From positions 1-7,055 of the forward strand of contig JBOFDP010000010.1 of the NCBI GenBank assembly GCA_051647125.1: a stretch of 7,055 nt of DNA, read 5' to 3'. Below, piece after piece: positions 6,487-7,055 of this stretch. The stretch comes from JBOFDP01 sp051647125. GTDB lineage: Bacteria > Bacteroidota > Bacteroidia > Chitinophagales > Chitinophagaceae. How positions within the stretch are numbered: position 1 is the stretch's first letter; each line of letters starts with the position of its first letter. Below the pieces are notes generated by a model, which saw nothing but the letters and a program-made list of their open reading frames with translations, was not told the DNA's origin and ran no database searches. The translations under genes and the position numbers were made by a program.

Positions 6487-7055
6487 TGTGGAATCCCAAA
6501 TTATATATCATTTATAGAATTTTTCTATTAACTTTTGTGGCACCTATATATTGTTTTGATGCTATAGCCCAAAAGTTTATCCATAAATTTTATACCCCAA
6601 AAATCAACTATGATAAAAAAGAAATAAATGGTGTAAAAACAACCAATAAAATAACATTACCTAATATACAATGTAAAAAGAATTCAAGTAATAGTTTTGA
6701 TAGAGTTGATAGTGGTTCATTGGCATCTTCTATCAAAAATATCAAAATTCAACGACAAATAAGTTGTTTTAATCCAAAAATATTAAATTATAGAAGAAAA
6801 TATCAGATAGCTAAAAATAAATATTATGCTAACGATTATATACAAGATAATAAATACCAGAATAGTGGACCAGTATCTATGGCTCTTTATTCCGGTATAG
6901 GTACGAATTTTGCTAAAGGCGTATTTGCAGATATTGGTTTTCTGAGTCAATTTTATAGAAAATGGAATTTAATGTATAATATAGAATTTAATTATAGCTA
7001 TACCAGTAGACCGGCATTTCCAAAATCAGAATCTTATGTTAATTATAATCGTATA
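6486..7055 (+). CDS. Unrecognised exported protein, possible outer membrane beta-barrel (3' end missing)
   Basis: The frame opens at ATG 6486-6488, which shares its A with the previous gene's stop (TAATG), and stays open for all 190 codons to the window edge. Residues 1-28 look like a signal peptide: K5 and R11, a hydrophobic core YRIFLLTFVAPIYCF, and an AIA|Q cleavage-like site near 28/29. Residues 30-125 are a Lys/Asn/Ile-rich linker with no motif I know (Cys63 and Cys94 present). From about 128 the pattern changes to alternating aromatic and small residues (MALYSGIGTNFAKGVFADIG, then FYRKWNLMYNIEFNYSYT), as at the start of an outer-membrane barrel. The family cannot be named from this fragment. 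The tight overlap with the upstream secreted protein suggests the two act in the same envelope process. Confidence 0.75.
   Translation, partial: MWNPKLYIIYRIFLLTFVAPIYCFDAIAQKFIHKFYTPKINYDKKEINGVKTTNKITLPNIQCKKNSSNSFDRVDSGSLASSIKNIKIQRQISCFNPKILNYRRKYQIAKNKYYANDYIQDNKYQNSGPVSMALYSGIGTNFAKGVFADIGFLSQFYRKWNLMYNIEFNYSYTSRPAFPKSESYVNYNRI

Overview
The window looks like an AT-rich chromosome segment from a Bacteroidota bacterium. Base composition is low in G+C throughout (around 30% by eye). The evidence for the phylum is an OMP_b-brl-type TonB-receptor relative with a carboxypeptidase-regulatory-like N-terminus, an IF-3 carrying VRLVGDNVE, a YfgM-like one-pass TPR protein, weak Shine-Dalgarno signals, and two exact matches to the Bacteroidota promoter element TAnnTTTG at sensible places. 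I cannot name the genus. No mobile element, tRNA, rRNA, CRISPR array or defence gene was seen.

Layout. Bases 1-2508 (+) hold the 3' part of an outer-membrane receptor gene that begins outside the window. It converges, with only 4 bases between stop codons, on a leftward block of three housekeeping genes: infC (4260-3679), a membrane-anchored TPR gene (3637-2942) and rnpA (2875-2513). A strong hairpin with T-tracts on both strands (2888-2919) lies between the TPR gene and rnpA. From 4261 to 4626 there is no protein gene: the left two thirds is a very AT-rich divergent promoter region and the right third is the small SRP RNA (ffs, about 4508-4602). It is followed by a rightward cluster: transaldolase (4627-5295), apt (5292-5807, ATGA overlap), an unrecognised secreted or lipid-anchored protein (5821-6486) and an unrecognised exported, possibly beta-barrel protein that starts inside the previous stop codon (6486) and runs off the right edge.

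How the parts relate. Most of the window is core information processing and central metabolism: translation initiation (infC), tRNA 5' maturation (rnpA), membrane targeting (SRP RNA), non-oxidative pentose-phosphate metabolism (transaldolase) and adenine salvage (apt). The last two share PRPP/pentose-phosphate chemistry only loosely. The envelope genes at the two ends are the accessory part. I do not see a clear new multi-gene system. The points most worth a second look are the terminator-like hairpin ten bases upstream of the rnpA start, the SRP RNA apparently leading the transaldolase-apt operon, the separation of infC from its usual ribosomal-protein partners, and the unrecognised overlapping envelope gene pair.
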